Origin: Patella vulgata
Lineage: Eukaryota > Mollusca > Gastropoda > Patellidae
Reading direction: 5' to 3'
NCBI RefSeq assembly: GCF_932274485.2
Contig: NC_065885.2
Coordinates: forward strand, 41,553,062-41,617,061
DNA: 64,000 nucleotides
This document shows positions 1-12,105 of this stretch, piece after piece; position 1 is the stretch's first letter; each line of letters opens with the position of its first letter. The notes under the pieces are model-generated. The model was not told the origin of the DNA, did no database searches, and worked only from the letters and a program-made list of their open reading frames with translations. The translations under genes and the position numbers were made by a program.

Positions 1-334
1 TATTTGATGGCTTGTATTTTTAATTGGCACTTGGAATCTGTGCGGTGACAAAGTTCTAATGGCTATTCTCAAAATTGTTGACTTTTCACGTTGATTTTAA
101 AATAACTTCTAAATGACCTGTACTCCTCAAACGTGTCTACTTAGAGAGACTTTTTGCATAGATTACAAATATGTAATCATTTTGGGTGTATGGTTCTAAT
201 TTTATTTTGCCTCCAAAATGAAAACAAAAAGGTTGATATGCTTCATGAATTGGAATATTGGGTTTTGACGATCAGATTCAAATTATTTCTGAAAGACATA
301 GAATAAGAATAAAGATTCTTTTGGGATCCAGGGA

Positions 335-1145
335 GTATCGTTTCAATTTAGTTTTGCTTTAAAAACAGGTGAAAACTTGTTTTGTCTGCTTAGAAAGTTG
401 AAGTATGTAGTTTCACTATCACTAAACGTTTCAAAACTACAAGCCGCAATTCTTAACGTGTTGTCTTGAAACTTTGCATACTTATTCCTTATAGCCTAAC
501 AATGTTTCCTATTGTTTTTGTTGCTGAGTCCCACGATCAATTTTTGTGTCACAAATTCTTAATGGATTGTCTTGAAGTTGTGCACACTTATCCCTTATAC
601 CCAAAGATTGACCGCTATTGTATTTGGTGCAAGACCAACACCCAGGGGCAGAGCCAAATCTATTCTTTCTTTGTGTGTCTGTGTGTTTTGATTATCTTGA
701 AAACTTTTCAAACTTATTCCTTATACCTTTAGGATGACCGCTATTATTAATCAATAGTCGCCGTCCTTTGGAAGTTCAGAATTGGAGTCTGTGGACGATA
801 ACACAAAAATCTGGTGATGCTGTGCCCCTAGTGGTCGGACATGCACCAAAAATAATCATCCTTTAGCTATAAGGAATAAGATGATCCTTAAGAATTGCAG
901 TCTGTAGGCAAAACACACAAAGAAAAAAATGGGTGTGGCTCAGACCCTGAGGGTTGGGCACACACCAAAACCAATAGGAAACATTCTTAGGGTATATAAG
1001 GAATAAGTATGCAAAGTTTCAAGACCATGCGTTATGCATTTCAGGTGTCCTGTGATAGTGTAAAAACATTACTGTACTTCAACTTTCTAAGCAGACAAAA
1101 CAAGTTTTCCCCTGTTTTTGAAAAGCAAAATTGAATTGAATTAAA
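335..1145. repeat. Inverted pair of a dispersed tandem-repeat family (F4)
   Basis: The left arm (about 335-700) and right arm (about 760-1145) are reverse complements of each other with moderate divergence; both contain TTGTCTGCTTAGAAAGTTGA in one orientation or the other. The units carry phrases such as CTATAAGGAATAAG and GTGTGGCTC-GCCC with CACCAAAA. The same family recurs in direct orientation at 52960-53375 and 57880-58500. It looks non-coding; the short reading frames across it follow repeat units and are not credible proteins. Confidence 0.65.
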
Positions 1146-1894
1146 AATATAAGCGGTCAAATACACTAGATGGACTTTAATGTATGTTATAGTAGAGTAA
1201 ATGAAGTTTCATTATCAAACTTTTTCAGAACTTTAACCTGTCCCACATGGCTAAAATTGAAGGAGAAAATGGGTATATTTTGTATGTTTTCAGTGTGCAT
1301 TGAATTTCGAGATTTAATATTTGGAAAAGTATATATCCCATCGGCTCATCAGATTCTTTTGCAAATTGATAAAAGACAAACTGACATTAACTATGCAAAT
1401 TTTGGAGTTTGTTATACAATAGTAACTTTGCCAGAGGCTGTGGAAATCCTGAAAATAAAAGTGAATAGTTCATTTGTTCCACATTTTGCCACCTGGTGGC
1501 ACGAACTGTGTGAATCGCACATTGCATGTGAAGCTAAATTCGTAATCTACACCAAACGTTGTCTTAGATTACAAAATTAGAGAGTTCTTCCTATTAGAAA
1601 TGTGAGTTTAAAGCGCCTGAAAAACTGAAAAAATTTCCTGTATTTATGATCTGTTCCAGCACCCTAATTTCAAATGGCTCTATCTCAGCAAGTTTTTGAC
1701 CTAGAGAGGTAAAATTTTGGATTTGTTAGTTTTAGACCATATACTATAACATATATTTTTTATAATTTTTTGGGAGGGGACCATGTTCCCACCATTGGTC
1801 CAGTTCATATGGAATGACCCAAGTCAAAGATGTTTGTATGTTCCAAAATAAAAAATTACATAGTAACCATGCCATTTATTTGCTGTTTTGTTGT

Positions 1895-2540
1895 TTGACA
1901 TTTCTTTCTATAGGTTTTCAGAGGTGCTGAAGGCAAGAATAGTAGTAAAAATTTGATACAGCAATTTCTGCCATCTTTCTTTTTAAAATGGCCACCCAAA
2001 TGACAAATTTTGGAGTTTTGACCTGTTATGTATTTATTAATGTCATTTTATAAGTTTTTAGGGGTGCTGCATACAAAAATTATATTAGTAGTCAAACCGA
2101 CAATATCCGCCATATTGTTTTTCGAAATGGCGGCCAGAATGACAAATTTCTGTGTTTTACACAAATATTTGTTGTGTCATGCAATTCGCAGTGCTTTTCA
2201 CCATAATATGGTTACTGCGCTGCATAGTATTTCATGTTATTCGATCCGACAATATCTGCTATTTTGTATTATCAAATTGGCGACCAAAATGGCAATTTTG
2301 GGGGGTTTTCACCGTATATATGTAACTGTGCTGTGCAACATGTCATTTTATAGATTTTTACACGGGTACTGAATACAAATGTAGTTATATAAGATGTCGA
2401 TCCATCTATACCCACCATCTTGGTTGTCAAATTGTCATTTTTCAACTTATATTTGTTCCTTTATCGTGTAATATGTTATTTTAGAGTCTTCGGGGGTGCT
2501 GAATAAGAAAAACATAGTTTTGGGTCGATTCAACATCAGT
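1895..2540 (+). repeat. Degenerate tandem repeat, about 150-160 bp units
   Basis: About four decayed units each hold TGTCATTTTATAG, then GGGTGCTGAATA-like text, then GACAATATC-GCCAT and AAATGGCGRCCA. Similar phrases (TTTTATAGTTTTCAGGGT-GCTGAAT and AAGATGGCGGCCGAAAT) recur in the outer parts of the inverted duplication at 25.6-30.2 kb, so the two regions share a repeat family. Nothing credible is coded here. Bases 1146-1894 to the left and 2541-3118 to the right are A/T-rich and hold nothing I can name. Confidence 0.5.
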
Positions 2541-3118
2541 CTACATAGTCATTCATTAAAATAAATTTAAAATCACCTTTAAGTTAAAGTTTTTTTTTTA
2601 CCATTGAAGAAGCATTGAAATCTCAGTGTGTTTATTGCCGTACAGGATTGTTATAAAAATCTGTAACATCATATATGTAACGGCATAGTTGCATTTAAGC
2701 AACATTGTATACCAGAACTGTACATGTATAACAACTTCATAGAAGTTAGTATTAACAAAAAAAAAAAGACAGTGGGACAACTGTGCAGTGTTCAGAAAAC
2801 TTGATTAAAGACAAAAAGATAACTGTAGACTTCAGGGCTAGAAATTTGTCATTTCTTGCAAGAATCTAAGTGGATTCTCATATATGTAACCTGCGCAAAT
2901 CCTCCGAATCTTAATTAATAATACTGTCTAAAAAAACAAAATTGTGTTTATTGTTTATTGCCAGTATCAGAAAATGCCAAAGTCAAAATAAGCTGATACA
3001 GCACCATCGCATTTCTTCATTCGTCGATGATAGACGATCACGTGACAACCATAACTGAAATTGCTATAAAATAAAATTCTGTACAACTATGATATAGCCT
3101 TCAATAATATTTTTACCA

Positions 3119-5018
3119 GTGGCTGCCAGGCAGGATACACCCACATTTTCCAAGAGATGGATAGAGAACAAGCTAAAAACAAACGCGATTTTTTGTACAA
3201 TCAGGGGCAATATGGCCTAAAATGTGCAAATATCAAAAGGGACTGAGATCTTTGGGATATAAAGATATGTTTTAAGTTTCATCAAATCGGATAAAAATTG
3301 TGACCTCTAGAGGGTCCACAACCTTCATATTACACACTTCTACACAATTTGCATACAAAGAGCGGCCATTTTGTTGGGCAGTTTAATTTCGATTTTTCCG
3401 AAATTCAAATTCAACCTTCATTATGGTGGAATGGTGATGAAATTTAAACGGTTTTTAAAATCAGAAAAAAATTGTGAATGCTAGAGAATCCACAAGCTAT
3501 AAATGCGATTTTTCTAACAATCAGGGGCCATAATCCACAAAGTTTAGTTTGGGTATCCGCGATTATCAAAAGGAACCAAGATCTTAGTGTGTAATGGTGA
3601 TATATTCACAAGCGACCTCTACTTAGACCACAAGCTAAAAGCATGATTTTTTGTTCAATCAAGGGCCATAATTCAGGAAGTTATGATCCGATATGCTCGA
3701 ATACCAAAAGGACCAATATCTTTGGGTTATAAACAGGTATTTCAAGTTTCATCAAAATCGGATCAAAATTGTGACCTCTAGAGGGTCCACAACCTTGATT
3801 TACTAGATGTTTACACTATTTGCATACGAGGGGCATCCATTTTGTCCAGCAGTTTTGGCCCAATTTTCCCGAAATTCGAACTTAACAGACATTACGGTGT
3901 AACGGTGATATATTCGAACGTTTTTTTTAAATTGGATAATAATTGTGACCTCTAGAGGGACCACAAGCTAAAAATGTGATTTTTCGTAGAATCAGGGGCC
4001 ATAATTCAGAAAGTTACGATCCGATATGCGCGAATATTGAAAGGAACCAAGATCTTTGGGTTATAAACTTGTATTTTAAGTTTCATCAAATCAGAACAAA
4101 TTGTGACCTCTAGATGGTCCACAACTTTGATATACAAGATGTTTACACTATTTGCATACGAGGGGCGGCCATTTTGTCTGGCAGTTTTGGCCCGATTTAC
4201 ATGAAATTCAATTTCAAACAAAATTACGGTGTAACGGTGATATATTCAAACGTTTTTTTAAATCGGATAATAATTGTGACCTGTAGAGGGACCACAAGCT
4301 AAAAACACGATTTTTAGTACAATCAGGGGCCATAATTCAGGAAGTTATGATTCAATATGTACGAAAATGAAAAGGAACCAAGATATTTGGGTTATAAACA
4401 TACATTTCCAGTTTCATCAAAATCAGATGAAAATTGTGACCACCAGAGGGTCGACATCCCTGATACACAATATTTTGACACTATTTGCGAACAAGGGGCG
4501 GCCATTTTGTCTGTCAGTTTCGGTCAAATTTCGAACTCAACCATCCTTAAGGTGTAACGGTGATATATTCAAACGTTTTTTTAAATTGGATAAAAATTGT
4601 GACCTCTATAGGGTCCACAAGCTAAAAACGTGATTTTTCGTACAATCAGGGCCCATAATTCAGGAAGTTATAGTCCGATATGCGCGAATATCGAAAGGAA
4701 CTTAGGTCTGTGGGTTATAAACATATATTTTAAGTTTAAAAGAAATCGGATAAAAATTGGACCTCTACAGTGTTCACAAGCTAAAAACATGATTTTTCGT
4801 ACAATCAGGGGCCATAATCCATGAAGTTACAGTCCGATACATGCCAATATCGAAAGGAACCAAGATCTTATGGTGATAAACCTATATTTCAAGTTTCATT
4901 GAAATCGGATAAAAATTGTGACCTGTAGAGTGTTCACAAACAATTGTGGACGGACGGAAGGACAGAAGGACAGGGGCAACGACAATATACGTCCACATTT
5001 TTCATGTGGTCGTATAAA
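3119..5018 (+). repeat. Tandem-core dispersed element, family F1, copy 1
   Basis: A constant head (GCCAGGCAGGATACACCCAC, then GAGATGGATAGAGAACA) is followed by roughly 330-bp tandem units. Each contains CCACAAGCTAAAAAC, GGGGCCATAATTCAGGAAG, CCAAGATCTTTGGGTTATAA and GGCGGCCATTTTGTC; the last recurs at about 3363, 3833, 4165 and 4497. The tail has a GGACGGACGGA tract, then GACGACAATATACGTCCACA and a small hairpin (CCACA / TGTGG). This plan of fixed head, tandem core and hairpin tail resembles the non-autonomous Helentron-related pearl elements of bivalves; that link is inference. No protein is encoded. Confidence 0.75.
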
Positions 5019-6583
5019 AATTGAGCCTCTGTCAGTATGTGTATATAAAAAAAAATTCATTATGGTAAACGCTATTTAGAACTGGTTTCTTATTGACCCA
5101 ATTCCAACCGATATGTCACATGTCATTGGAATTCGGCATTGGAGATTCTGTTGGGAAAATATCCACTGTTTCTCTCTCGTGTATTCAGTGTTCTATCAGG
5201 GGAATATATTGAATGAAGATTTAAATTTACCTAACAACTGGTCAGCGAATCCATCAATGTATATGATCCAGTTGTTATTTTAATATCTACCGCTACATGG
5301 AATTCACATGGACAGAGAGTGGGAGACACGCGATTAGCAAATCAAGCTTTGTGAACTCGGGGCCTGGCCCCAGGAGATTAAGATTGTTCATTGGGTAATT
5401 AAGTTTAGTTCCTTGATCAACAAAGTAGCTGCCACAGCTATGTGTTCTGTTGTCTTCATCACACGACTGAATTAAAATAAAGTTTTGCACGTACATTAGG
5501 TCTTTTGATATATTCAGGTACTCTAACGGTATCAGAATCTGAATCACTGATAGAATGATCGAAATTTCAGTTTCATTTGCAAGAGATGCTTATATGTTCA
5601 CTTTATTGCATTTTGGCGGCAGTATAATGAAACAAATGGCAGATTGTTTTCTCACTCGACTCGCATGTTCTCACATTTATGACCCATGGTGATAATAAAA
5701 TTTGAAACAATAATAACCAATTAGGCATGCTTGTATATTTTACATGCTTTATGAAGCCACAGTAACTATCAAAATATGATTCTTTTTAATGACGAAACAA
5801 AATATTAAATAATCATCGTTTGGATTAATTATTTGGGGAAATTAAGGACTTGAGGAAGGCTTCATATATATCATTGGCAATTATCAATCAACGAATCATT
5901 AATCCATAACAATTGATCAGTATAAGTCAGTGACACGTAAGGGGATTGACCAGTCGTCCCGCTGCGAGTGGAGAAAAATAACTAATTTTGCCGAGAAGTT
6001 TAAGAAAAAAGAAAAATAAGAATACAGTACTTTTACAAAAAGTCCAAAATAAGGTGTTTAACCCATTTTTGACAAGTGCGAATCAGTTCGCACCTGTCAT
6101 TTGGCGGTAGCGAATCAACTCGCCGACCCATCATACTTGGCAACGGCATTAGCGAACAAAAGCGCCAGATCAATTAACTGATTTCTATTGTTTTTATTTC
6201 TTCAATTAATGTTGATTGAGTAATAAAAATAAAACACCCAATGAAAAGGAATGTTATATTCGCTAATTATCGAATAAAAAACATACGTTTCAACAAAGGA
6301 CCTTCCAGTATTTACGTAATAGGTCAGAGATGAAAATACTACAGAACTTAAGGATAATAATTATAGACTTTGGAAAGCTAAATTGAATCAAATCTTTTAG
6401 GATTTGATAGAAGCTACATAGAGGAATATTACATTGTCGAAGATTTCAACTATATATTTTTATTTTCGACGCAATGAAGCAAAGAAGACGACAATTACCA
6501 CCATATATCCAAAGGCAGAAATGTCAAATGCCGATAGCGATGAAGTGACGGTCATTTGGGGCGATATTTCTTTTTAAAAGTTA
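5019..6583. other. Mostly unannotated; dispersed repeat at about 5680-5945
   Basis: Bases 5680-5945 match 15365-15665 in direct orientation, with shared phrases such as GAAGCCAC-GTAA, GACGAAAC-AAA, ATTATCAATCAAC and AATCATTAATCCA. The two copies are clearly diverged. The rest of the interval has no recognisable gene, tRNA or element. The reading frame at 5293-5547 on the minus strand has no family resemblance. Confidence 0.5.
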
Positions 6584-6585
6584 TA

Positions 6586-7724
6586 CAGTGCACTCTGTCA
6601 CATCCGACATCGTACGGGATCGTTACAATATGTCGGATTACACAGAGTGTTGGAATACCCAGTTTTCTGAAAACTGGAAATATTGTAACTTCGAAAACCG
6701 GAAGTATTATTAAAATGTAGCTTTGAACATAGAACTTCGAATCACCAGAATGTTATTCCCTTTAAAAATGATAAACCTTTCTGTACATTCAAAATTTTAT
6801 TACATTAATTTTTATTTCATTTAACATGCGTAGGCATTTTGAATAGGTCAAGTCTGTCGTTAATTTATCTTCTTTGACGTCTTCAGTTGATCGCACACAC
6901 GTGTTCATTGATAATGGGCGTATTCGATTGAACGTTCCGGAATTGAATTCTCTCAATCCCAAAAGTAGCGACAATCGAGTGAACAGGGGTACTTTGGGCT
7001 ACAACGCATGCGTCGACTGGATATATAAATATCTCATCCAACCATGCAGCCGAAACCTGTTTGTCGTGTTTAATTACGTCACAATTCTACTCACACCACC
7101 TCCGTTGTCGGGACTGACAGAAATGTGACAGGACTGAATTCCGCGTCACTCGATTGCAATTCTGTTAATTCGGACGTTCCGGATTGTGACTCAAGCATCC
7201 CAGGTGCACACGGTTCGAAGAGATCCATAGGGTTACCAAACTTATAGGTTATTCAGGTTCAATCGGCATGCGCAACGAATGTTTCCAACAGGTGCTAGGA
7301 ATATTTTTACGACTGTGAATTCGGGGGAAAATTGGTGGATATTCTTGAGTATTTGTCACAACTGTCGTACAAGAGATTAAAATTATCAAAGTAATCAACA
7401 AAGACCCACGGTAGCGAGTTTTAATCTCACAGATAATTGATTGGTGATTGCTTGTTAATCTTTTGCGGCTTCACACCCATCCAGTTTTAATCTCACGGAT
7501 AATTGATCGGTAAGTGTTTGCTTCACACCCACCGATTGAAGGCCGGATTATACGGTGTTGATTCAATGGAAATCGTATGACGGGACGGCTGATTGATGTC
7601 GTAATCTGGAACGTAGAGAGGTCGAATTACCCAGAGATTTTTTGGCTGAAGTAATAAGGAAATAAATCGGGACATGAAAATGATGTCGGATGTAACAGAG
7701 TGTCGGATGTGACAGATGGCACTG
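6586..7724. mobile_element. Non-autonomous pogo/Tigger-like DNA transposon
   Basis: The left end reads CAGTGCACTCTGTCACATCC and the inverted right end CAGTGCCATCTGTCACATCC, each continuing with more CCGACA repeats. Both termini abut TA (6584-6585 and 7725-7726), the duplication used by Tc1/mariner-pogo elements. The CAGT start and CCGACA-type ends resemble Tigger/pogo termini. No transposase fragment is visible in the 1.1 kb between the ends, so this is a MITE-scale non-autonomous copy. The interior holds two similar segments near 7430-7530 (GTTTTAATCTCACRGATAAT). Confidence 0.75.
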
Positions 7725-7792
7725 TATTTATATTTACTTTGAACACTGCTGCCAACGGGACTATATTTGCGTTCTATTTTAAAAAAAAAAAA

Positions 7793-9543
7793 GCAGTTGC
7801 CAGGCAGGATACGCCCACATTTTGCAAGAGATGGATAGAGAACACGCTAAACAAAAAGTGATTCTTCGAACAATCAAGGGCCATAATTCGGGAAGTTACG
7901 ATCCGATATGCATGAATATCGACATCGACAGGAACCAAGATCTTTGGGTTATAAAGATATATTTCAAGTTTCATCAAAATCGGGTCCACAACCTTGATAT
8001 ACCACATATTTACACTATTTGCGTACGAGGGGTGGCCATTTTGTCCGGCAGTTTTGGTCTGATTTTCACGGATTTCAAACTGAACCATCATTAGGGTGTA
8101 ACGGTGATATACTAAAACGTTTTTTTTTAATCAGATAAAAATTGTGACCTCTTGAGGGACCACAAGCTAAAAACACGATTTTTCGTACAATCAAGGGACA
8201 TAATTCAGTAAGTTACGATCCGATATCAAAAGGAACCAAAATCTGTGGGTTATAAACATGCATTTCAAGTTTCATCAAAATCGGATCAAAATTGTGACCT
8301 CTAGAGGGTCCACAACCTTGATATACCAGATGTTTACACTATTTGCGTACGAGGGACGGCCATTTTGTCTGACGGTTTTGGTCGGATTTTCACGAGATTC
8401 AAACTCAATCGAATGTTTTTGTAAATTAGATAATAATTGTGACCTAGAGGGATCACAAGCTAAAAACATAATTTTATGTACAGGAAGTTACGATCCGATA
8501 TGCGCAAATATCGAAAGCAACCAAATGAAATGGGGTTTAACGTCCTACTGTTCTGCTCCTAAACTGGGCTAATGAAGACGGGCATACGCCATACAGTATG
8601 CTATGAGGGAAATTTTGCCCGGGCAGCGGCGCTACGGCCTACTCTTCTATCGAATTCCAACTGTCAAGGGATCATTTACGTGCACGCCAATATGTACACG
8701 GGACCTCGGTTTTTCATCCCATCCGAATGACTAGACAGCTGTCCTTGTCAGGCCCTCCATTCTGCATCACTGACAAGGGGAAATCACGGCGGAAAATCTG
8801 GATGAACTTTCTCGGCCAATGCAGGGATCAAACACCCGACCTCCAGGCTAGCGAGCCAGCATCTTACCCACATGATCTCCTCGAAAGCAACCAAGATCTT
8901 TGGGTTATAAACACGCATTTTAAGTTTCATCAAAATCGGATCAAAATTGTTACCTCTAAGAGGGCCCACAACCTTGATATACTAGATGTTTACACTATTT
9001 GCGTAGAGGGGCGGCCATTTTGTCTGGCAGTTTTCGTCCGATTTTCACGAAATTTGAACTCAACCGTCATTAACATTTAACGGTGATATATTCAAACAGT
9101 TTTTAAAATCGGAATAAAATTGTGACCTCCATAGGGTCCACAAGCTAAAAAACGTGATTTTTTGTACAATCAGGGGCCATAATTCAGGAAGTTACGGTCC
9201 GATATGTGCGAATATCGAAAGGAACCCAGATCTTTGGGTTATAAACTTACATTTAAAATTTCAACAAAATCAGATAAAAACTGTGACCTCTATAGGTTCC
9301 TCTATAGGGTCCACAAGCTAAAAACAAGATTTTTCGTATGCTCGGGGGCGATAGTCCATGAAGTTACGATCCGATACATGCCAATATCGAAAGGAACCAA
9401 GATCTTAGGGAGATAAACCTAAATTTCAAGTTTCGTTGAAATCGGATAAAAATTGTGACCTGTAGGGTGTCCACAAACAATTGTGGACGGACGGACAGGG
9501 GCGACGACAATATACGTCTACATGGAAATGTGGGTATATAAAA
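7793..9543 (+). repeat. Tandem-core dispersed element, family F1, copy 2
   Basis: Same architecture as the copy at 3119-5018: head GCCAGGCAGGATACGCCCAC, units with GGCCATTTTGTC near 8034, 8358 and 9012, and a tail with GTGGACGGACGGACAGGGGC followed by a CCACA hairpin. It is interrupted by a full-length SINE at 8525-8880, whose 14-bp duplication falls inside the unit phrase TCGAAAGCAACCAA. It carries no credible coding sequence. Confidence 0.75.
8525..8880 (-). mobile_element. tRNA-derived SINE, full length, 14-bp target duplication
   Basis: The element is on the minus strand. The right end resembles a tRNA head, and the left end is the tail (RC: GTTAAACCCCATTTCATT). Middle parts include GCTAATGAAGACGGGCATAC and TTTACGTGCACGCC. 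TCGAAAGCAACCAA is present at both 8511-8524 and 8881-8894, a perfect target-site duplication, so insertion was by retroposition. Related copies are at 54778-55147 (full) and 14608-14697 (5'-truncated). The tRNA-like region has the B-box-like GATC-AACACCCGACCTCC in reverse complement. Confidence 0.88.
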
Positions 9544-10000
9544 AGCAAGTGGGTCATTCCATGTGTCTAAAAATTCTTAGAGAATACTTGTTCACAATAT
9601 TGTACCATTATGACAGAGAAAAGTCATAATTTTAGTGGAATTGACTTTTCAATATTATTTATACAATTGCCACTTTGTACAATTGAATTTTATATCATTG
9701 GAAAGAACACCACAATCTGTACATTTTTGTAACAGAGTATTTCTTTTTATAGAAAATATTTTTTTTTTAGTTATTTGTGATTTTGTAATGTGTATTAGGA
9801 TTTTAATTGTTAAAACAATAACCCACTAATTGGCCTAGGGAGATGGGCCCTGCTGATTTAATGAGCTTAGGGGTAGGTAGCTAATCTTTTAATTGGCTCT
9901 AGGGTTAAATAGGTTAAAATGTTTTATAGACTCTTTTTTGTGAAAATATCAATTTCAACTCATTTTGCCAGGATGGGTCACATTTGTTAAATTTACTCAC
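9544..10000. other. AASS intron sequence left of the last visible exon
   Basis: A/T-rich intronic DNA with no recognisable element. It begins right after the hairpin tail of the F1 copy. I looked here and further left for the next AASS exon and saw none. Confidence 0.5.
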
Positions 10001-10141
10001 TTTATTGTTTAATTTATATTTAGCGCCCGCTAAACAGTTCATCATAACACCTGTAGGGGACCAACTAAATTTATAATGTAATGGTACATTGGAACATTCC
10101 GGTGCTGGTAATCCTCCACACCATGAAATATATGAAGTAAT
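10001..10141 (-). CDS. AASS: AASS exon, CGGLPAPEC substrate-site segment
   Basis: A 141-bp, 47-codon, phase-0 exon on the minus strand. The acceptor is TTGTTTTAG and the donor the consensus GTGAGTAAAT. It encodes [16 protein letters not shown], then [19 protein letters not shown] and [20 protein letters not shown] and YKFSWSP-GV are hallmark motifs of the saccharopine dehydrogenase catalytic domain. No stop or frameshift is present. The next exon, expected to start around V-NV-GG, should be on the minus strand left of 10001; I searched and did not find it, so it probably lies outside the window. Confidence 0.95.
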
Positions 10142-10294
10142 CTAAAACAAATAATATTACAGTGATAATGGATGGATAACAGGACATATCTATATTTGAG
10201 TTCTACTGTAAAAGTAAAGATTGTAATATTAAATTATCTGCTTGCACAGAGGACATAATGACTAATAATTTCTGGAAATTAGTCGACAACAAAG

Positions 10295-10460
10295 CTGGAT
10301 GCCCCATCAGTTATGTGATATCTGTACAGACATCTAAACTCAATCCATGGCTTAAAGCTATATGTCTGACTGTTAATGTATAAATTATAAACAGGATTGG
10401 TCCCATTATAGATCCCTGAGGAACATCCATATGGCAGATAGTTCAGATTCCATCTGATGC
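10295..10460 (-). pseudogene. LINE reverse transcriptase fragment (L2/CR1-like)
   Basis: On the minus strand, within the AASS intron, a short stretch translates to VPQGSIMGPILFIIYTLTV and then RHIALSHGLSLDV. This matches the RT motif GVPQGSVLGPLLF-LYTLPLG and the following HGIS-H segment, which is present in the larger L2-like LINE at 43.6-43.8 kb. The catalytic ADD region has decayed (a stop lies just after DVCTDIT) and no other domains remain. It is a small dead remnant. Confidence 0.65.
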
Positions 10461-10767
10461 TACAGTCAGTAATGTCACATTCTGTCAGTAAAAATTACAA
10501 CTTATATCCTTTATTTGAGTCACATTCGGAATCTTCAAATTATAGTTATGGATAAGCCTTTGCAAAGTTCCTACAATTTTAACACAATTGAAATAAAGCC
10601 AATCATCAAAAATCAGAGTGATAATAATGACCAAATTACATATTGTGGAGAATCTGTATTACAATATATCGTTTTTTTTATGACCACTCTAAAAGTAAGA
10701 CACAAGTAATTAAATTTTACTGAAATTTTCTTTTGTAAATCCATTGGGGAAGACAAGAAGCTAAGAT

Positions 10768-11312
10768 AGGTTGCCAGGCAACGAAACATACGCCCACAGT
10801 AGCTAAATTGTCCGAGCGGTCGACAAGGGTTGTCGCATATTTATTCCTTTGTAGATAATTGGGGGCCTTTACAAGACAGTTCCATACAGATCAGATTATA
10901 ATTTTTGGCGTTTGTGGGTTCACAGGATTCTACAAACTGAAACAAGGGTCTCAACTCTGGAAGTAATCTACAGAAATAGTTGAAATTCAATAAGATTCTT
11001 CGTTTCCCTAATTTAAATATTGCATATAAATTTCACAAAGATCGGGTGTTAACAACTTTTGGCATTAGAGCGTTCACAAGGTTCAAAAAAGTGAAACAAG
11101 GGCCATAACTCTAGACGTAATATATGGAAATTATTGAAATTAAATAGGCTTCTTCATCTCACTAATGCAAAAAACATATACCAATTTTAAAACAACTGGA
11201 TGATAACTTTTGGCGTTAGAGTGTTCACAAGAAATTGTGAACGATGGACGGACCGACGTACGGACGGGGGCGACGGCAATATACGTCCACATTTCCATGT
11301 GGGGTTATAAAA
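10768..11312 (+). repeat. Tandem-core dispersed element, family F2
   Basis: The head reads GGTTGCCAGGCAACGAAACA and TACGCCCACAGTAGCTAAA. The core has roughly 110-bp units with TTCACAAGGTTCA-AAA, GGGCCATAACTCTAGACGTA and GATAACTTTTGGCGTTAGAG. The tail has GGACGGACCGACGTACGGAC followed by the CCACATTTCCATGTGG hairpin. It lies in the short AASS intron between the exons at 10001-10141 and 11324-11432. A second copy of the family is the host of the LINE nest (30330-30742 plus 46717-46739). Confidence 0.7.
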
Positions 11313-11323
11313 ATATTATCTAC

Positions 11324-11432
11324 CTCACCACCATCTTTTTTAACCTCATCAAAACACTGCATGGCTATCATATGGTCGATACCAGGATCAACTCCTACTT
11401 CATTTAATAATGTTATGCCAGCATCTTTAGCA
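11324..11432 (-). CDS. AASS: AASS exon, EVGVDPGIDHMIAM segment
   Basis: A 109-bp internal exon on the minus strand. The acceptor reads CTATTTGTAG and the donor GTAGATAA. It encodes AKDAGITLLNEVGVDPGIDH, then MIAMQCFDEVKKDGGE. The sequence NEVG-DPGIDHM-AM is diagnostic of saccharopine dehydrogenase and AASS. It ends on a complete codon, so the next intron is phase 0. A tandem-repeat element lies just downstream in the following intron; its terminal hairpin ends only about 12 bp beyond the donor site. Confidence 0.95.
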
Positions 11433-11660
11433 CTACAAATAGAAGTAAAGTACATGTTCTGGGTAATATTATAGAAATTCAATTTTCTACATCAACAAAT
11501 CCAAGAGTACAAGAATTTGTATATTTCTTTTTTTTGTAACTTATTGTTCAAAGGAGAAACTGTATAGTAATACCCAGATTACAGTGTTTTGTAATTCAAA
11601 TTATGTTGAATAGCCCATAGACATGTAAATGACAATAGAAAATCTTCAATTCGTACCAAC

Positions 11661-11771
11661 CGTTGATCAAGTTCTTGCATGGCTGGTGAAACATAGCTGG
11701 CCGTTACCATATTAGTATTATGTTTAATACATGAGTTTGCAACTTCCGGATGTAGACTGTATGGTAACAAG
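11661..11771 (-). CDS. AASS: AASS exon, LLPYSLHP / [10 protein letters not shown] core
   Basis: A 111-bp internal exon on the minus strand. The acceptor is TATTTTAG and the donor GTTGGTAC. With the split serine codon from the previous exon it encodes [32 protein letters not shown] and QELDQR. These are among the most conserved stretches of saccharopine dehydrogenases (vertebrate AASS has LLPY-LHP and NMVTASYI-PA). The exon ends with CG, which joins T of the next exon to make arginine. Its left neighbour exon is only 228 bp away, while its right neighbour is 35.4 kb away. Confidence 0.95.
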
Positions 11772-12105
11772 CTAAAATATAACCAAATATAGCATATATA
11801 GCATATGTTTAAATATTATAATAATTTTTTTAAAGGAAAATTACTGGTACATTATTTGAAGGCACATAAAAAAGTCCTTCAGTTCTTGGAAGAAAATAAC
11901 TTGAACTGGGTAAAATGTGTATAACATGTTCACACGAAAAGTCTGGTTAAAACCCATTGCTTACCAATAAGTGGTTTGTAAAGAATATTTTCCTGAAGTC
12001 TTAAAGCAATGCTAGTTTACATATAAATAATCCGTTTTTGGACTTGGTTCTATAGTGCATGTTCGTTTTACAAACTGTGGTACAAAGGCATATAACAAAT
12101 TGCCA

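Noticed and set aside
1170-1580. 136-codon open frame on the plus strand
   Set aside because: No family resemblance or motif; A/T-rich surroundings with decayed repeats; a frame this long is expected by chance in 64 kb.
5293-5547. Search for the next AASS exon left of 10001
   Set aside because: The frame here does not match the AASS sequence expected after AKYKLNNK, and no other minus-strand stretch from 1 to 10000 does either.
6874-7128. Possible host exon inside the pogo-like MITE
   Set aside because: No family match, no convincing splice sites, and it lies wholly within a TA-flanked non-autonomous element.
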